From: Trichinella spiralis
Lineage: Eukaryota; Nematoda; Enoplea; Trichinellida; Trichinellidae
Assembly: GCA_000181795.3 (NCBI GenBank)
Contig: CM012954.1
Coordinates: forward strand, 3,286,524-3,350,523
Length of the DNA stretch: 64,000 nt
Reading direction: 5' to 3'
Position 1 is the first letter of the stretch, and every line of letters begins with the position of its first letter. Position numbers and translations under genes: made by a program. Below, one piece after another: positions 12,375-26,558 of the stretch. The notes under the pieces are model-generated. The model was given only the letters and a program-made list of their open reading frames with translations, was not told the origin of the DNA and made no database searches.

Positions 12375-12728
12375 ATGGATTATATGAAAGAAAAAACTGT
12401 TGATGATTTATCGTCGACGCAGCACAAAATTCGTATTTCATTGACAAGCCGAAACGTTCCTGCTCTTGAGAAGACGTGCCAGGAATTGATGAACAGTGCG
12501 CGTGATAAAAACGTTATGCCGAGAGGTCCAGTACGTTATCCGACAAAAACTTTGCGCATTACGTGCCGGAAAACCCCATGTGGTGAAGGAAGCAAAACTT
12601 GGGATCGATTTCAAATGCGTATCCACAAGCGTTCTATTCATTTTCGTTCAACATCAGATGTATTGAAGCAGATCACGTCCGTCTCTGTTGAACCCGGGGT
12701 TGATATCCAGGTTATACTAGACGACTGA
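12375..12728 (+). CDS. RPS20: 40S ribosomal protein uS10 (S20)
   Basis: Component of the head of the small ribosomal subunit. It occupies a single exon of 117 codons, close to the 119 of human RPS20. The fold is fully covered: [42 protein letters not shown] in the central loop (over 80% identity with animal homologues by eye), [13 protein letters not shown], and the C-terminal strand [13 protein letters not shown]. The frame is open upstream to 12357, but ATG 12375 follows directly after the acceptor-like TTTAG at 12368-12372, so I start there. As is usual for nematode ribosomal protein genes, trans-splicing or a short 5' UTR intron is plausible. Confidence 0.97.
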   Translation: MDYMKEKTVDDLSSTQHKIRISLTSRNVPALEKTCQELMNSARDKNVMPRGPVRYPTKTLRITCRKTPCGEGSKTWDRFQMRIHKRSIHFRSTSDVLKQITSVSVEPGVDIQVILDD

Positions 12729-12759
12729 TAATGCTTATCTGTTTTCTCAGTATTGATTA

Positions 12760-12765
12760 AATAAA
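12760..12765 (+). terminator. polyadenylation signal of RPS20
   Basis: AATAAA 32 bases after the stop codon. Confidence 0.6.
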
Positions 12766-13219
12766 GTACTGAAAAGTATATTTCACTTAATAAACTGTCT
12801 ATGAAAATTGAATTTCATGCAGAAAGAATTTCAATACATAAATATTTAAAAAATACATAAATAAATCTGGAAAAAATAATTGCTGTATCGTTAAAAGCTT
12901 ACAAACTTCTTATTAATTTTGTTCATGAAATGAATATTTATAGAAGATAATGAACAGTTAAATTTGTAACAAACTGTTTCTTTTAATTTGTATTTTAAAA
13001 TAAATATTTCAAAAGAAAAGGTAAAAATATGAATGCAGACAATTGTTATTAATAACAGACTTATTTTTATTTATTACAACATGTATTTTACTTAATTTTT
13101 TTATTTTAAATAAATGAGGTCAAATTATAAAAAAAAGAAAACCTGAACATCATTACGATAATGACCTGTTTTATTTGATTTTAAACGTGTTATTACGTTT
13201 CTGTCCAAAGATGTTGAAG

Positions 13220-13310
13220 TGACTCATTTGAAAGCACCGTGCGATTTGTTTTATCAGAAACAACAAGAAGCAGTTCAGCGAATGCACTATTCAAAATTTT
13301 CAACTGATTG
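13220..13310 (+). other. exon-like island (candidate)
   Basis: Open in one frame for its full length (phase 1 in, phase 2 out), encoding a polar stretch that begins VEVTHLKAPCDLFYQKQQE. It ends in a strong donor, TG/GTAAGT, at 13311. The acceptor (TCTGTCCAAAG) is weak. Not recognised; may be a noncoding leader exon. Confidence 0.3.
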
Positions 13311-14038
13311 GTAAGTTATTTCACAGAGTTTTAAAAAATGTTTTTGCATGCAATTTTTATCGGTTGGCGTTGTTTCAGCAGTCGCGATTGTAGGTGCAGT
13401 TTCTTTTTTGGTTTTCTTTTTGTATCAAACATTTCTAATGGTTGAGTCTAATATTATAGTAATTATTATAGAGCTGTCCAGTACTAGTTTTTACTAAACT
13501 TTTCATTTGGTTGCTACGTTTTCTGCCACTGCGTAACTTTCTTCGTCAACGAATAAGCTTATTTAACGATGTTTTATAATTTTTATTTTGCCTTTTTTCT
13601 AATTTTGGGTCGGTGAGACGAAAAATTGCTTTTCTTGGTTTTTTATTGAATTCATGGCGTATAATTTCAAAATTTGTTATTGCAAATTATCTCGAGCTTT
13701 ACCAATTACTCGATTTGCTAGAATATTTTACAACTTGTATATAGCTGGTTTAATTTATTTTCTACAAGCAAGGAATCGATAAGAATAAATTTGTCGATTT
13801 GCATAGAAGATCGATGGTGACCGCTTAGAATGAAAGGAAATGTGTAAAACGGTGCTGATGTGAGTTTGAAAAATTTCTCAAATAAAGTAATGAATAAATG
13901 TTTGCCGGCAGTTTGTAAAATTGACACAGTGATAAGTCAATGGCACCTGACTGTGTTGAAAAATTTCCACAACTTTTATTTCCGTTTTATCAGCTTTAGA
14001 GCTCGAAGTTAGGTTTAAGGTGACACAATTCGCTTCAG

Positions 14039-14122
14039 TTATGTCCACCAATCGATCGTTGAGTTTTCATCCAATGGAGACGAGCTCCGCAACGTCCATC
14101 GTCCAACCGTATTTGGCCTAAT
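14039..14122 (+). other. exon-like island (candidate)
   Basis: Follows TTCGCTTCAG and is phase-compatible with the donor at 13311. Read that way it encodes YVHQSIVEFSSNGDELRN... and reaches a GTAATA donor-like site or a TAA at 14124. A second open frame, 14041-14121, encodes a 26-residue peptide (MSTNRSLSFHPMETSS...). The two frames cannot be told apart by eye. Confidence 0.25.
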
Positions 14123-17100
14123 GTAATAATCGTAAGCCGATGACGTCTGTGGACAATCTTTGAAGGAAATATTTTTTCCAATCTCCTTCTCGTTGTCTTC
14201 TCCTTTAGTTGAATTTAATTGTCATCTGCGCGCATAATCGTCATAATGACTGATCCATATTGGTTACGATGGTAAATAGTAAAACTATCTAATTTTTTCT
14301 AATTTGCAAAAATATCACATTTTAACGACTGTAATCAGATTAAGTGTAATTTTATCCGAAATTCGGATTGTAATTTTTTTACTGTAGCATGAGATGCAGA
14401 CGAAGCTTAATGAAATTAGCCATAATGTTGCAACGGTTCACCATTGTACGGCTATTATTTTTTTATTTTTGGTAAATTTTTTGAAAATTTAAACAGACTT
14501 TACATTGTACAACGACGGTGTATGTCGATCATTTTTGATGATTGCTTTTCATGTAATTTATTTTACATTTTTGCATCATGCTTTTTGAGTTGTATTGAGA
14601 AGGCTTTTTGTTTATTTAAAGATAAAAGCGAAATAGTGAAAAACTTGGTATCAGTGAATTGAATGGAAGGTTTATTTTTTTCGTGGTTTGCCATCAATGG
14701 CGAAATGCTGTGGGAGAGGAAGTCGCACCTGATTGCTAAATGAAAAGAAATTAGCAATCGGTTGACTTCGACATGCAAACGACGGTATGGCGCTGTTTCT
14801 AATTTCCGATCGTTGTCTTATTTATTATTCTTGGTGTCGGTCTTTTCCAACACAACCAACAGTAGGGGAAAAGGCGGGGATTTGTTGTCAAAGAAATTTT
14901 TTACTGAATTATTTAATCACTTATTGATTCTCGAATGGGTTTGTGAGTGGACAAAAAAACATAACTAATTTTTAATAATCGACATTATCGATCATCTGTC
15001 TTGTTCAGGGTTCAACTTTGCTGCCCTGATTGAGCTTCATTTTTTGCTTATAATCACTGGTTTGCCAGTTCTAAGTGCATTTTTCACTTTTATGTTTAGT
15101 TGGCATCGATTCTGTTTCACCTTTCAAATTGTTGTTCTGCTTTGCTGGTTTTGTTTTTTAATTTCAGATAATGAATTATAGACGAAACGAAGAAAGGCAA
15201 TTTATTGAATAGTTAATTGATGATCTTTCACAAGTAGGCAAAGCAATTTGAATTCAATAGTTGTTATATTTTAAGTGATTATCAGGTGCAATTGAATTTC
15301 ACATACTGTACGTATAGCGGCGATGTGGTTTGCAAGAGTGTAAAGGGAGTCTATTTGTATTGGCAGGGGCGATGGTCGATTGCTTTTTCAAATTGAAGTG
15401 GGAAAGTGGGGAATTGAAGTTGCCTTTTTGAGAACTTTACGTGAGCAGTGGAATTCAGTGTGAATCATTGGATTGCATTGATCATCCCTGCCATGTTTGT
15501 AGATAGATCGTTGAATAGAACAGAAAAGAAACTTCTCTTTGGAAAATAGCTAATAATTTATTTATTTAAAAATGATAAAATGTTTATTTGTTACTTTTTT
15601 TTAAATTGATGATCCTAATGAATTTTGGTTTTGTCATATTCTGTAATTAGTATTAATGTGTTTGGTGAATATTTTTTTTCTTTCAACAACGTTTGCTTGT
15701 TTATGTTGCCGGATATAAATAAAGTTGTCTACTTGGTAAATGGTCACTTGGGTAAAAATTGAAAGCTGTTCATATTGAAGTTATCTTCTTTTTCTTCAGT
15801 CGGGAAAGGAAGAACTTACACTAATTGAATTCATCCTTGAGATGGAAATTTGTCATCGTTCTGCTTTTCCTAAGATTAAAAAACTGTCATCGGGTTAATT
15901 GCATTCGCTGTTTTAAACGTGCTTTATTGCAAAATTGAGCAAAAATGGCTTTTTGAGTATGGTGAAGAAATGTTTTTGAAAAGTGATACATATTTGGATG
16001 AAAACATGAAAATTTTTCAATTGACATGGATAAGGTATGATTTTAAACTGTAACAATGATTGATAAATTTGATTATCTTTTTTTCGTCGACGATTCAGTC
16101 AACCGACTTCAAAGAGCATGTGCAATAGTTTATTATTTTTGAAAAAAAATATGTACCGAGTCTATGTACTTGTTTTGGTATGTTTTTAATGGTAAGAATA
16201 AAAGAATTTCTAAATTTGATAAACCAGTCGTCACAAATTGTCCTGGAAAATGTATTTTAGAGCAATTTGGGAACAACATGTGCAAATTGTCAACATTGTA
16301 CAAGTTGGAAATTTGTATTCTTCGTGTTATCTGTTTTTTCTATTCGAATACGAGAAAACTTTTTGTATTCAACTGTGCAGGTTGATTAATTGCTGATAGT
16401 TGAAACGAAAGAGAAAAAGAGAAATACGTTATATACGTAGTTGTATATGAGTGAATTGCACGTCATTAATATAGCTGGATTGGATCATTTTTACTGAATT
16501 CAATGATAATCGGCTTTCAGCGACTACGGTGCATTAGTTTTAATTATTTTGAAAGTGAGAGCCTGTGCTGCCTGCCCACTGCACGGCCAGTAGTTTTCAA
16601 TGGTGGGGCCACTGCTCATCTTGGCGGTTGGTGCTTTTCAACTAATGGATATTTCAGAAAAGAACCAATTTTCATTGCGAAACTTGGAAATTGCAGATTT
16701 TTAAATAAATAATTTGTTCAGCATGCATTGAGATGGTTTGAAATTGGTTCATTGAATTGTTATTATGAAAAAACAGTATTGTTATCGTCTGATATTTGGT
16801 ATGTGCGTGTGTGTGTGTTGGATGTTTTGTTTCATCATCTAATTTGACAGCTTAATCTTTTACCTCAGAGATTCTGTTGATGTGAAGCATAAATTGTGAA
16901 GCTTGACATCCAAGTGTTAATTGATTTATTTTTACATTTGTGCGTTCAAGTTTAAATTGGAATGAATGTTGTTGTTGATGTTGGTGTTGTTGTCGTTGTC
17001 GTTGTATTTTCAGATTTAGGCTGATTTCCGAATGTAAATGCTTAAATGGCAATGATTGCAGCTTTGTTCTTTTCTTCGTAACAGACAAGCGTGTTGACTG

Positions 17101-19255
17101 TGCTTTTTACGCTTCGTTGACATGTGCAAACTTTTGACTTGCAACACTTTACAATTATAATAGATTAGATAGAATGATGTTCTCAGTTAACGACAAAATG
17201 ACAGAATTATTTCAATTTAATGAACATTTGATTTGGAGACGACAGTATGCTTGGAAGAAAGATTTCATTACCATTTAACGTTTCAATATAAAATGATGAA
17301 TGCATGAATTCAACACTACAACTTTGTTATTCGGATACAATTTGCAAATGATTGCTAACTTTTTTGTTTATTTGATTCCAATTTGAGTTCTTTGTGTTAT
17401 TTTCAATAGTTCAGGGATGAATTTTGAAAGTGGTAAGCATCACCGACTCAACTCTTAAGTGGGTATATTGAAAATTTTATTCTTCATTTATGATGTCTGC
17501 AATTCTATTACACTCATTTGAAGATGCGATTATTAACACCAGTAGTTGTTGACTAGATTGTGGAAAGAAGAAGTTGTGCGAATACAAATTTTCATACTAC
17601 TCATTATAATTACTTTAATTGTAATAGCTTTAAACTGGTTGCTAACCGCGATTACGGATCACTTTTCGAAATAATTGAAAAAGAAAATTCACTTAGCGCT
17701 TGGCGCGCGATATTGTGTGTGTCTGCTTGGGTTAATTTTCTTGATGCGATTGCTTTTTTTAACGAGTAGTATGAAAAATGTTCATGTCCTGTGAGCACAG
17801 TCATCATCGTCAGTGGTTTTTTGCAATTGATTTGGTTGTTTTGTGTATGCATGTATGTGTCGCCTTATCCTCTACATCAGTATTATTAGTAGCTTTTATT
17901 AAATATACATGTGTATGTGCTTGTTTTTTTCTTTTTGAATTTATTCATATATCCTTCAATTTGTGAAAGGATGTGCGGGGGTTGGTGTTTTTGAATTGGA
18001 ATCGACGGTCGCCTTAGGAGGTGACTTTTAATCGACTCGTTTGCCGTTGGTGTTGTTACGGGCAAGGTTATCGTCTGTGTTCTGTGTGTCTGTGCACACC
18101 ATCGCTTGCACTACCTTGTTTGAAGAGTTCATTTCGGATCGATCGATTCTTGTCATTCAGTCAGTAGTCAGTTGGAGTCTGTATGTTATTTGAATAATAA
18201 TTATTATTATGTTGATGATGATGATGATGATAAACGGTTGCTTTATTATTAGTAATATTTGTCAAGCACTGAAGTTCTTTTTAGCAATGGTGGGCGTGGA
18301 CAACCTGAGGTTTCTTTTATATGTATGTCGAACTGTTTTTTGGTGCTTGCTTGACTGAGAAATGATTAAAGTAGAAGTGAATTTTTTGTGCTCAGGCCAA
18401 GAAACTGTGCGATTCGAGATTTAAAAATTGAGATGCAAATGTCTGGCGGCTTAGAAGCTAACCTTCTTCGACAATATTCTTCTGTTGGCTGCTTTTGTTG
18501 AATAATTGATGAATAATAGCACGCATCAGTTGCCGATTGTCGATTGTCGGCAGTGTCTGTCATTTTGAAGAGTAGATCTTTTTTTCCTGTTCAGCGAAAG
18601 ATTATTTCCAAAAGAAGATGCATATAGATTGGATATATATTTCCGTGATAAGCAGAAATTACGCAAATAATTTTCTCCAAGTGACGAGCTTGTATTTGTT
18701 TGTTTGTTTTTTGTACTGTCAATGCTTAATGTTGAATGTGGGGAAAATTTTGTGGAAGTGAAAAGAGTTTTAAATAGCATGTTGTTGTTTATTGGACGGA
18801 TTGACAGAACCACCGAGAGAGCGGGCTGTGTTCTGTGCTTTTGAGCCGTGAGCTGCTGTGCGTCGTGTGTGTTGACATTGCATTGCCGTGGTTTAAGCAG
18901 TTAAAGACCGATCGATTTGCTTGCCTGATTTGATCGATTCAAATGTCATAATGTTGGCCTTGGTTTTGCTGTGTTGCCCGGATCGCGCAATGTTGCATGT
19001 GCATCGTCGTCAGACGATATATCACAGCTGAATTTCTTCTCTTGTTCAGCTTGGTGTTGTTACAAATTTGCTGCTCATCCATCCATCATTCCCCACAGCA
19101 GCAGCGATCTAGCATCTCTACTACTGCTTCCCTTGCAATGGTATTTATTTATGTTCATTTTGCAATTTATTATTCATCATTTACAAAACAAAAATGCATT
19201 TGTAGTAATGCTATTTATGCAAATCTTTATTTTGTATTGTTATATATATATGTAG

Positions 19256-19277
19256 AGAGAGAGAGAGATAGAGAGAG
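19256..19277. repeat. (GA)n microsatellite
   Basis: GA-rich run with a few interruptions. Confidence 0.8.
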
Positions 19278-19752
19278 GTAATAGAGAGCTTTAGACTTTA
19301 GTCAGCAGCAGTATTGTTGTTGTTGTTATTGTTTTTCATATTTGTAATGCAGTTCAAAAATTGTTCGGCTGATAATAAGCGGAATGTATACATGATGCTG
19401 TGGAACAACGAATGTTGAAAGAGGAGAAAAATCCCTCTGATCGGCTATGAAAATAAACACGTGGTGGCTTCGTCTTCTTATTTTAACATATTTACAATCG
19501 ATAAATACTTGTTTGTCATAGTGCGGGCTGCTGTAATTGATTCATCTTGTTCGAAACTCTCCCACTCGCCGCCACTCTGCTTCGTATTTATCCACATCAA
19601 TGATGGAAGATTGCACTTCTTTATTTTCTGTCTTTCGTCAGCGACAATCTTGTCTAGCTACTTCAAATTCTACAAGAAGCTCTCATTTACCCACCGAAGT
19701 GTTCATTTTTGATTTATACTATTTTATAATTCTGAATTTCTTCATTGCTACC

Positions 19753-19791
<39 letters not shown>

Positions 19792-19806
19792 GTTGTTGTT
19801 GTTGTT
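19753..19806. repeat. (TTA)n followed by (GTT)n
   Basis: About 13 TTA units run directly into GTT units, a compound trinucleotide repeat. Confidence 0.9.
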
Positions 19807-21365
19807 CATATATTATGATTTGAAATTGCTTTGCTTTTTTTGAATAATCAGCTATCCTTTTTTACATTCAAAAGATAGATGAATAAGAAAGGGTTTTTTC
19901 CATTTTACTTTCTTTAACTGACCCCTTTTGTTATCAGAAATTATACGCGAATGGAAGAGCAGCCGTCTGGGCGTGGCAGTTTTTCTATCTTTAATCATTC
20001 ACATATGTTCTTGTTTGGGTAATAATTATCTATCTTGCATTTTCGAGGTCATCACACAGTTGCAAGGCTATTTTATTTGTCATCGTACTATTAATATTGT
20101 TGTTGTTGTTGTTGTGTATTCTACAATCAACGTGGGTGATTATAAACAACGTTTTGCTAATATTTCTTCTATATGTGATTTTTGTAATTATATCCTCTCT
20201 TAAAATTTTAATGAAAAAGCAGCAACGACAGGCACTATTTTAACATCTTGGTTATTTATTATTCGTTGATTTCATTTTTTACCATATCAGGAAGCATGAA
20301 ATTATGTACATTTTTCAAAGTTTAGAGATCATCTTTGATTGAAACGGTGACAGGTGATTTCGTTTGTAATGATTCATAAAATTACTAGAAATGCGAAAAT
20401 TGAAAAGGGAGCGAGGTGGAAAGAAAAGAATTGTTAATCGGATTTATTAAGCTCATATTGAATAGATGAGATGAGTTTGTTAAATATTTATCATTGCAAA
20501 TTAATATATTATTTTGTTGGAAATGTTCAAATTGTATGTATTGGGTTGAAAAGATGTTCGTTCTACAAGTGCAAATTGGTCATATAGTTTGGCAGTGAGT
20601 AAGAATGTGTATGTAAACTGTTTGTGAGAATTGTCGGAGATGGTGAATTGAATAGGATACGTTTCCATTTTGATTTGTCTGTTCATCTGATGCAGATTTG
20701 TCAAAGAAGTATTTGCAGATATCAGTTGCGTGGTGATCTTGGCAATTGTCAAAGATCACCTGGGAATTTGTCTCTTTAAGGAATCGATTTCTTGTTCAAC
20801 GTAATTAGCATTTTTCAATCTTTGTTGGGTGCTTTTCAAGTGAAAGCATTCATTTTTACCATGCATCATATCTTGCATTTTGTTCGCGTTTGATTACTTG
20901 TTGTTGTTTTTCTAGAAAATTCATTTTATACTTGAAGTTTTCACTTGAAAAATTTTATATTTTCAGTTGACGTGAAGAGGAGAAAATTTAAGGTTCACCA
21001 CTTTCGAAGAAATTCACAATTTTACAATTGGAAATAACGATAATCAACCAACCGCCAATTCCTGCGTTCTCAGTTCATGTTTTGTTCGATGCCTGCTTAT
21101 TATAGAAGGATGCCATTTTGCATATACAGTTTTTAATGCCAATGTCATTATTGCGCAAGGAACAATGATGCGTCTGAACGTTTGATTGAAGGCCTGTAAT
21201 TGCTTGGTTACTCATCTTGGACGATGACGATTGAAGAATTCGATATAAGTTTTCACTGATTTACTCTAGTGGATGCAGTGTGACGACAAACGTTATAGAA
21301 TTTCTTTGATTTATTTATTTGCAGAACAGAGAGGAGTGGCCATTTGGAACCTCAATTGAGACTCG

Positions 21366-21428
21366 CAATAGAGAGAAGAACGAGACGCAGAGAGGCAGAG
21401 AAAGAAAGAGAGAGAGAGAGGGGGGGGG
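21366..21428. repeat. purine-rich GA tract ending in a G run
   Basis: Imperfect (GA)n ending in nine or more G, a polypurine stretch on the + strand. Confidence 0.75.
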
Positions 21429-24251
21429 ATGAAAGCTCCTCTAGTCATTTTATCGAAATGTAACTTCACAAAGATGTAAAAAAAGGTACGTAAATATTTT
21501 GGCAAAGATAAAAGCTTTTTTGTTGTCCATAAATTTTCTGGTTAAATATTAAATCATGATTATGATTAGTTTGTAATCATTTTTAATTATATCCAATTTT
21601 GAAGAATTATTCTTCTTTATTATTCTTGTTAACGTTCACTCAGGTATTTGCAATTTGATCTTTGCTTGCAGTTCGTTTAAGAATCGATTTTTCATTTTAA
21701 ATATCTAACTATATGTTGCAAGTGATTTTCGTTCAGCTATAATAGAACGCTTTTCACCATTGTGTTCTATTATGACGCAGCTGTATGAATTCATTTTCAT
21801 TTTATTTCTATTATTCTGTGTATTCAATATTTTCTTGTCTTTGTATTATTGTATTTTTGAAAATATTATACTCCATGAAAGCCATAATTTTAATTTATTT
21901 CATTTCATTGCTGAAATTGTTTTCTTACTTTTCTCTTTCTCTTCCTCTGTTTGAATAATATTTGATGCTTAAAATAGAGAAGTAAAATTTGTGCTGGGGC
22001 ATAAAATTGTGACATAACAATGTTTTCTTTCATGACCAGGGGTTTATTATTAGCGATCGATTTGATTCAGTTTTCAATTTTACTTGGTTGGTTTTTTTCT
22101 TTTTCAACTTTTGCATAAATGTTATTTATTGAACTGACTGTGTATTCATTTTGCTCTCGAACAATTATTCGCATTGATGGAATGCTGTAGTTGTGATGTA
22201 TTTCTAGCTTTGATACTGGCTTTTTCCAGTGTTATTGCTACTTTTTTTTTATTGTTGCGTCATGCACTTGTGCAGATATTTTTGTATTCGATTTTCGATT
22301 TATATTATTTTTGTTGTGAAGTTTCTCTTCTGCCCTGAGCTTGCTCTTGTTGATGAATATGAAATTTTGTACAACTTTACATTTCAAATATAGATCACCC
22401 TATATTTAAGATGTACATTTTATGCAAAGATTGAAGAACAGCTGAATGAATGTGTTGTTGTGTATTTCTCGAAATGCGCGAACCCATTACAACTGTTCAT
22501 CAGCTTTTATCATCATTATTAACATTAATGAATATTTTTGCCTCGCTTTTTGTTTACATGTGAATCATTTTCTTTGTCACGACTGAATTGCTGCTACCTC
22601 TGGACAGCGTCGTTGCATAAAGAGTTTTATTTTATTTATTTTTCCTTTTCAATAGAAAAATTTATTGACAATGTAAATTTGAAATTGTCCTGTTTAAGTG
22701 ATCGACTGTATATTGGCAATTTTATTTCTTACTCTTTCAAATTATTACATTGCCCTGTCGTCGTTTTCATTGCCTTCAGAAAGCAAGTACAATGTATAAT
22801 TGCATTGCCTGTTGCAGCACATCTGATGCAATTTGCAAAACTAATTCATTTGTATTTCATTTCTATTTGTCATCATTGTCACAAATTTTTGTTCTCTTTA
22901 TATCATTTGAATTATAATTTTGATAAAATATTCTTTATTCTTATTCTTAATATTGAATTTCAAGTTTTATGATATGAAAGGAAGGGTAGCTCATTGATTC
23001 TCACCTAAACAAATTATATAAATATTATTAAATATTCAATTTTTCTTTTATAAATGAAAAAAGGAAATTCTCTATTTACCGAGTCGAAATGGGTTCCATT
23101 GTTGTGGAAGAATTACCTCGAGGGTGTGTCTGACTTTGTTTTATTATTGGCCTGAAGTTATTTTTAATGGAAATAATTGGTGTTTTTCGTTTCCGTTTTT
23201 AAGTTGTAGTGTACTCAGTTTCTATGCTGAAATGAAAATATGTTTCTAATAAATCTGTGTAATTTTTGTATTGTATTTTATTTATATTTAAACGTTTTAG
23301 CGTGGTGCAGATAAACAGAATTTTCATTTTTTAAATTGCATTTATTTTATACTTACTTATGTTTGGTTTTTCTTCAGTTGTTTTGTCATCATCGTATTTA
23401 TTGTGTAATAAATGTTTAATTTTTAAGAAAATCATTCGAAGCGGTGTGATGCAAGTATTTTTTTGCTGAAATTGGTTGCAACTGAGACGTGAATTTCATC
23501 TCATTTGAAATACATCGACAAAGAACTTGACAGATTGGTAATTATTATTTTTTTGATTGAATTGGAAATTGTTTTTTGAGTAGCGTTAATAGTGTTGTAC
23601 ATAAAGTGGAAAATTTTTTTCAAGTGAAACTGTAAACAAAAAATTGTATATAGGGAGGACTTGTAATTTTGAATGCAATTTCACCAAAACTGTTGTTGTG
23701 TTGTTTGATTTGATTGCTTATTTCAGTTTTTTCTCTTCTCCCAATCAAAACCAAGAACCTTTTTTTACGTTAAAAGAAGTTTATTTTAGTGGAAAGACAA
23801 AAGCATAGTTTGCATAATTATGGCGAACTATTCTTGCATGTTTGCAATTTTTTCACTGTCTGTTATTTTACTGCCTAACAATTTTTATTTTCTACACTTC
23901 TTTTTTACGGGCTTTTTGTAATGAGAAGCAATTGGATTCGGTTATTTGCAGTGGAAATGATGTCGCGCAAAAATGTGATTAGATATTTTAATAGAGCAAG
24001 CTATTCAGTTGGCGCCGTAGCGCCGATCAGCTGCTTGGTCGGCGAAGCGGCCAAGCCATCACCACCAGAAGCAGCAGCTGAACATGCTTTTTCGTTTTCA
24101 GGAAGGTTTGTTTTTACCTTGGAGACGTTTCCACCAGTGGAGAGGGGAAACTGAGAGAGAGAGATGGAGAGAATGAGAGAGCCAATCAAGAGGCGAGGGT
24201 AAAAATGATAAATGTCGCATAAGTAAATATAAACTCAAGTAGCAGCAGCCG

Positions 24252-24274
24252 GTGTGTGTGTGTGTGTGTGTGTG
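24252..24274. repeat. (GT)n microsatellite
   Basis: About 11 GT units. Confidence 0.9.
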
Positions 24275-26217
24275 CTTGTGACGACTGATGTGGATAGATG
24301 AGATTCGGAGGGAAGGGGGTGGGGAAGATGTTTCAACTATTATATAAAACTGCCCCCTCTCTCCCTTTTGCTCTTTTGATTGCTTTGCTATGCTATGCTA
24401 TTCTATGCTTGCTTGCTTACTGGCTGAAGAAATTGCAAGCATTCACCGAGAGTTGTTCTGGTTTGCTTGTTTTTTTCTTTCTTCATTTCATCCTTTGGTC
24501 ATTTTTCAGCTTTTACTACGGTTATGTATTTCTTTTAAAATTATTGCAAAATTGAATATTGCAGTAATGCGTTCAAAGTTTGAGATTTGTTCTATTTTTT
24601 AATCAACAAATATTGCACAATCTTTCGTTAGTAGTTGATTACGTTTAATTTTTTTGTTTGTAGCATTTTCATTTCATTTCATATTTGATTGAAGTTACTT
24701 CTTTTCAATTAAAATACTTGTGAATAGTACTTCTACTTTCAGACGAATAATTTCAAGTAGTTCCCCATTGATACATGATGTACACGGATGAAATCAAGTC
24801 TCCTTTTCAATTTTTATTGTATTTTTGATTTTGTTTTTTGGAAACAAACACCTTAAAATGGCATTTAATCTTATCATTACCTGATAGTTGAAGTTACTGT
24901 AATTTGGCGAAATAGTACTGTAGGAATCGAAATTAATTCTTAAATTGAATGGTTGGTTTTCTTAATTTTACGATGAGCAGCGATTTCACTTAAGCTGACG
25001 ACAATTTGCTCAAAATTTACATATGGCTTTTATATATTTGTGAAAAAAAAGTTTTTTTTCATTCGTCTTGATTTTTTCTCTCCAAGCCAGTAGTATTAGT
25101 TTCAGACTTTGCAGATGGTTTGCGTTTGCTTGAATTATCTGCAATGTTAGTTTGCTGTTGTTGTTTATCTTTTCCGCTACTGCGTTCGCATTTTCTCTGT
25201 GACTATATTTCAAGAGGCTGTGTGTGTGTTTGTGTTTGTGTGTGTCAAAGAGATTCTTGTTATTATTGACTTTCTGTCGCAGTAGCGCACTGCTATTCGT
25301 TGCATTAGATTGAAATATGCAATATGTTTGTTGACACTGTGTGTGCATGCGTATATTTTTTTTCTTATTTATATTTTTATGTTTTCTGTCAGCTGAAATT
25401 ATTTTCTCAAAGAACATCCGATACGTCTCCAGTTGAATATATTGTATCTGGCTGGCATTGGGTTTTTTGTTGTGAATATTCGGAAATCCACTGCTGCTGC
25501 ATGTATTGTCACTAGAATTGTAGTGCCTTTTTTGATAGCATATGTTTGTTGAAAGTGAATGATTTTTACATTTGAATATATTATTATTATTATATAAGTT
25601 GGTCGGTGAGTAGTTGTTGGAAGTGTACCATAGTCAGAATAGTTTCCGTTGTTTTGGATTTTGCAAGCAGCTATTTTCCTGAACCATTCTCAGAGGTATA
25701 TCACATTTGATTCATTTTAATATTAATGCAAATTATATGTGAACATACAGAGAGAGATAGATATGCGATTGGGAAAAAAGGAAGACAATTTTTCCTTCAA
25801 CGAAAAATATGGAAAGTGAAAATACTGGCATATCTTAGCTGCAGTTTTTCATTTTTCTGTACAAGCTTGTTTGCTTTCTCGTTGTCAATGGACACGAGAA
25901 CGATCACAGTGGGGGCATTCGTTATGTGGACACATGCAGAAGTGGTGTGCATTCTCTCGTCAAGCTGTTCAGGCGAGCGCGCAGCTATTGCACCACACAG
26001 CTTCAGCTTGTCATTCATTTTTTTTATCAATATCCGCTAGTCAAATCCAAATCTGCAATTTTAATACAGCATGTAATTTTTTTGAATTATTTCTTTGTTT
26101 TCAGTTTGGCTCTCTTTTCAGCTTTTCAAATCCAACTTGCGTTTGGTAACTCCGCGAGTAAGTATTAATGCGTCTGTTTTGCTGAAACGCTGATTTAATT
26201 TTTTAAATGGTTTTCTT

Positions 26218-26251
26218 ATATATATGTATATATATATATATATATATATAA
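26218..26251. repeat. (AT)n microsatellite
   Basis: About 17 units with one interruption. Confidence 0.9.
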
Positions 26252-26499
26252 TTTTTTGTCGAACATACTATTGCAATAAATTAATTATCCTCATTGATTG
26301 ATATTTTTCAGCGCAATTTGAATGAGTTCATTATTTTTGTTGTCGATCGTGTCATTCTTGCGGGATTTCATTTCGAGTTACTGAAAGGTTGTAAAACTGT
26401 GTCATAAAAACAATACTGATACTAATTTCAATTAATTATTTCATTTGTAGGTTAAATATTTTTCTTTTTTTCGAAAATAACATCGTTATTTTTTTGCAG

Positions 26500-26558
26500 T
26501 AGCTTATCAGTGATTGCAAAATGAAGAAAAATTGCCGTGATTGTGTCCAACAACAAAG
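26500..26558 (+). other. candidate first coding exon of an unrecognised gene
   Basis: Bounded by TTTTTTTGCAG and GTAAGT. ATG 26521 opens MKKNCRDCVQQQ, with an in-frame TAG at the exon's first bases, so this ATG would be the true start. It exits in phase 2 and joins the next island (28392) without a stop. Confidence 0.35.

Noticed and set aside
22538-22972. 144-codon frame in the upstream desert
   Set aside because: Composition is F/L/I/Y/C-rich as expected from T-rich noncoding DNA. No domain and no splice context.
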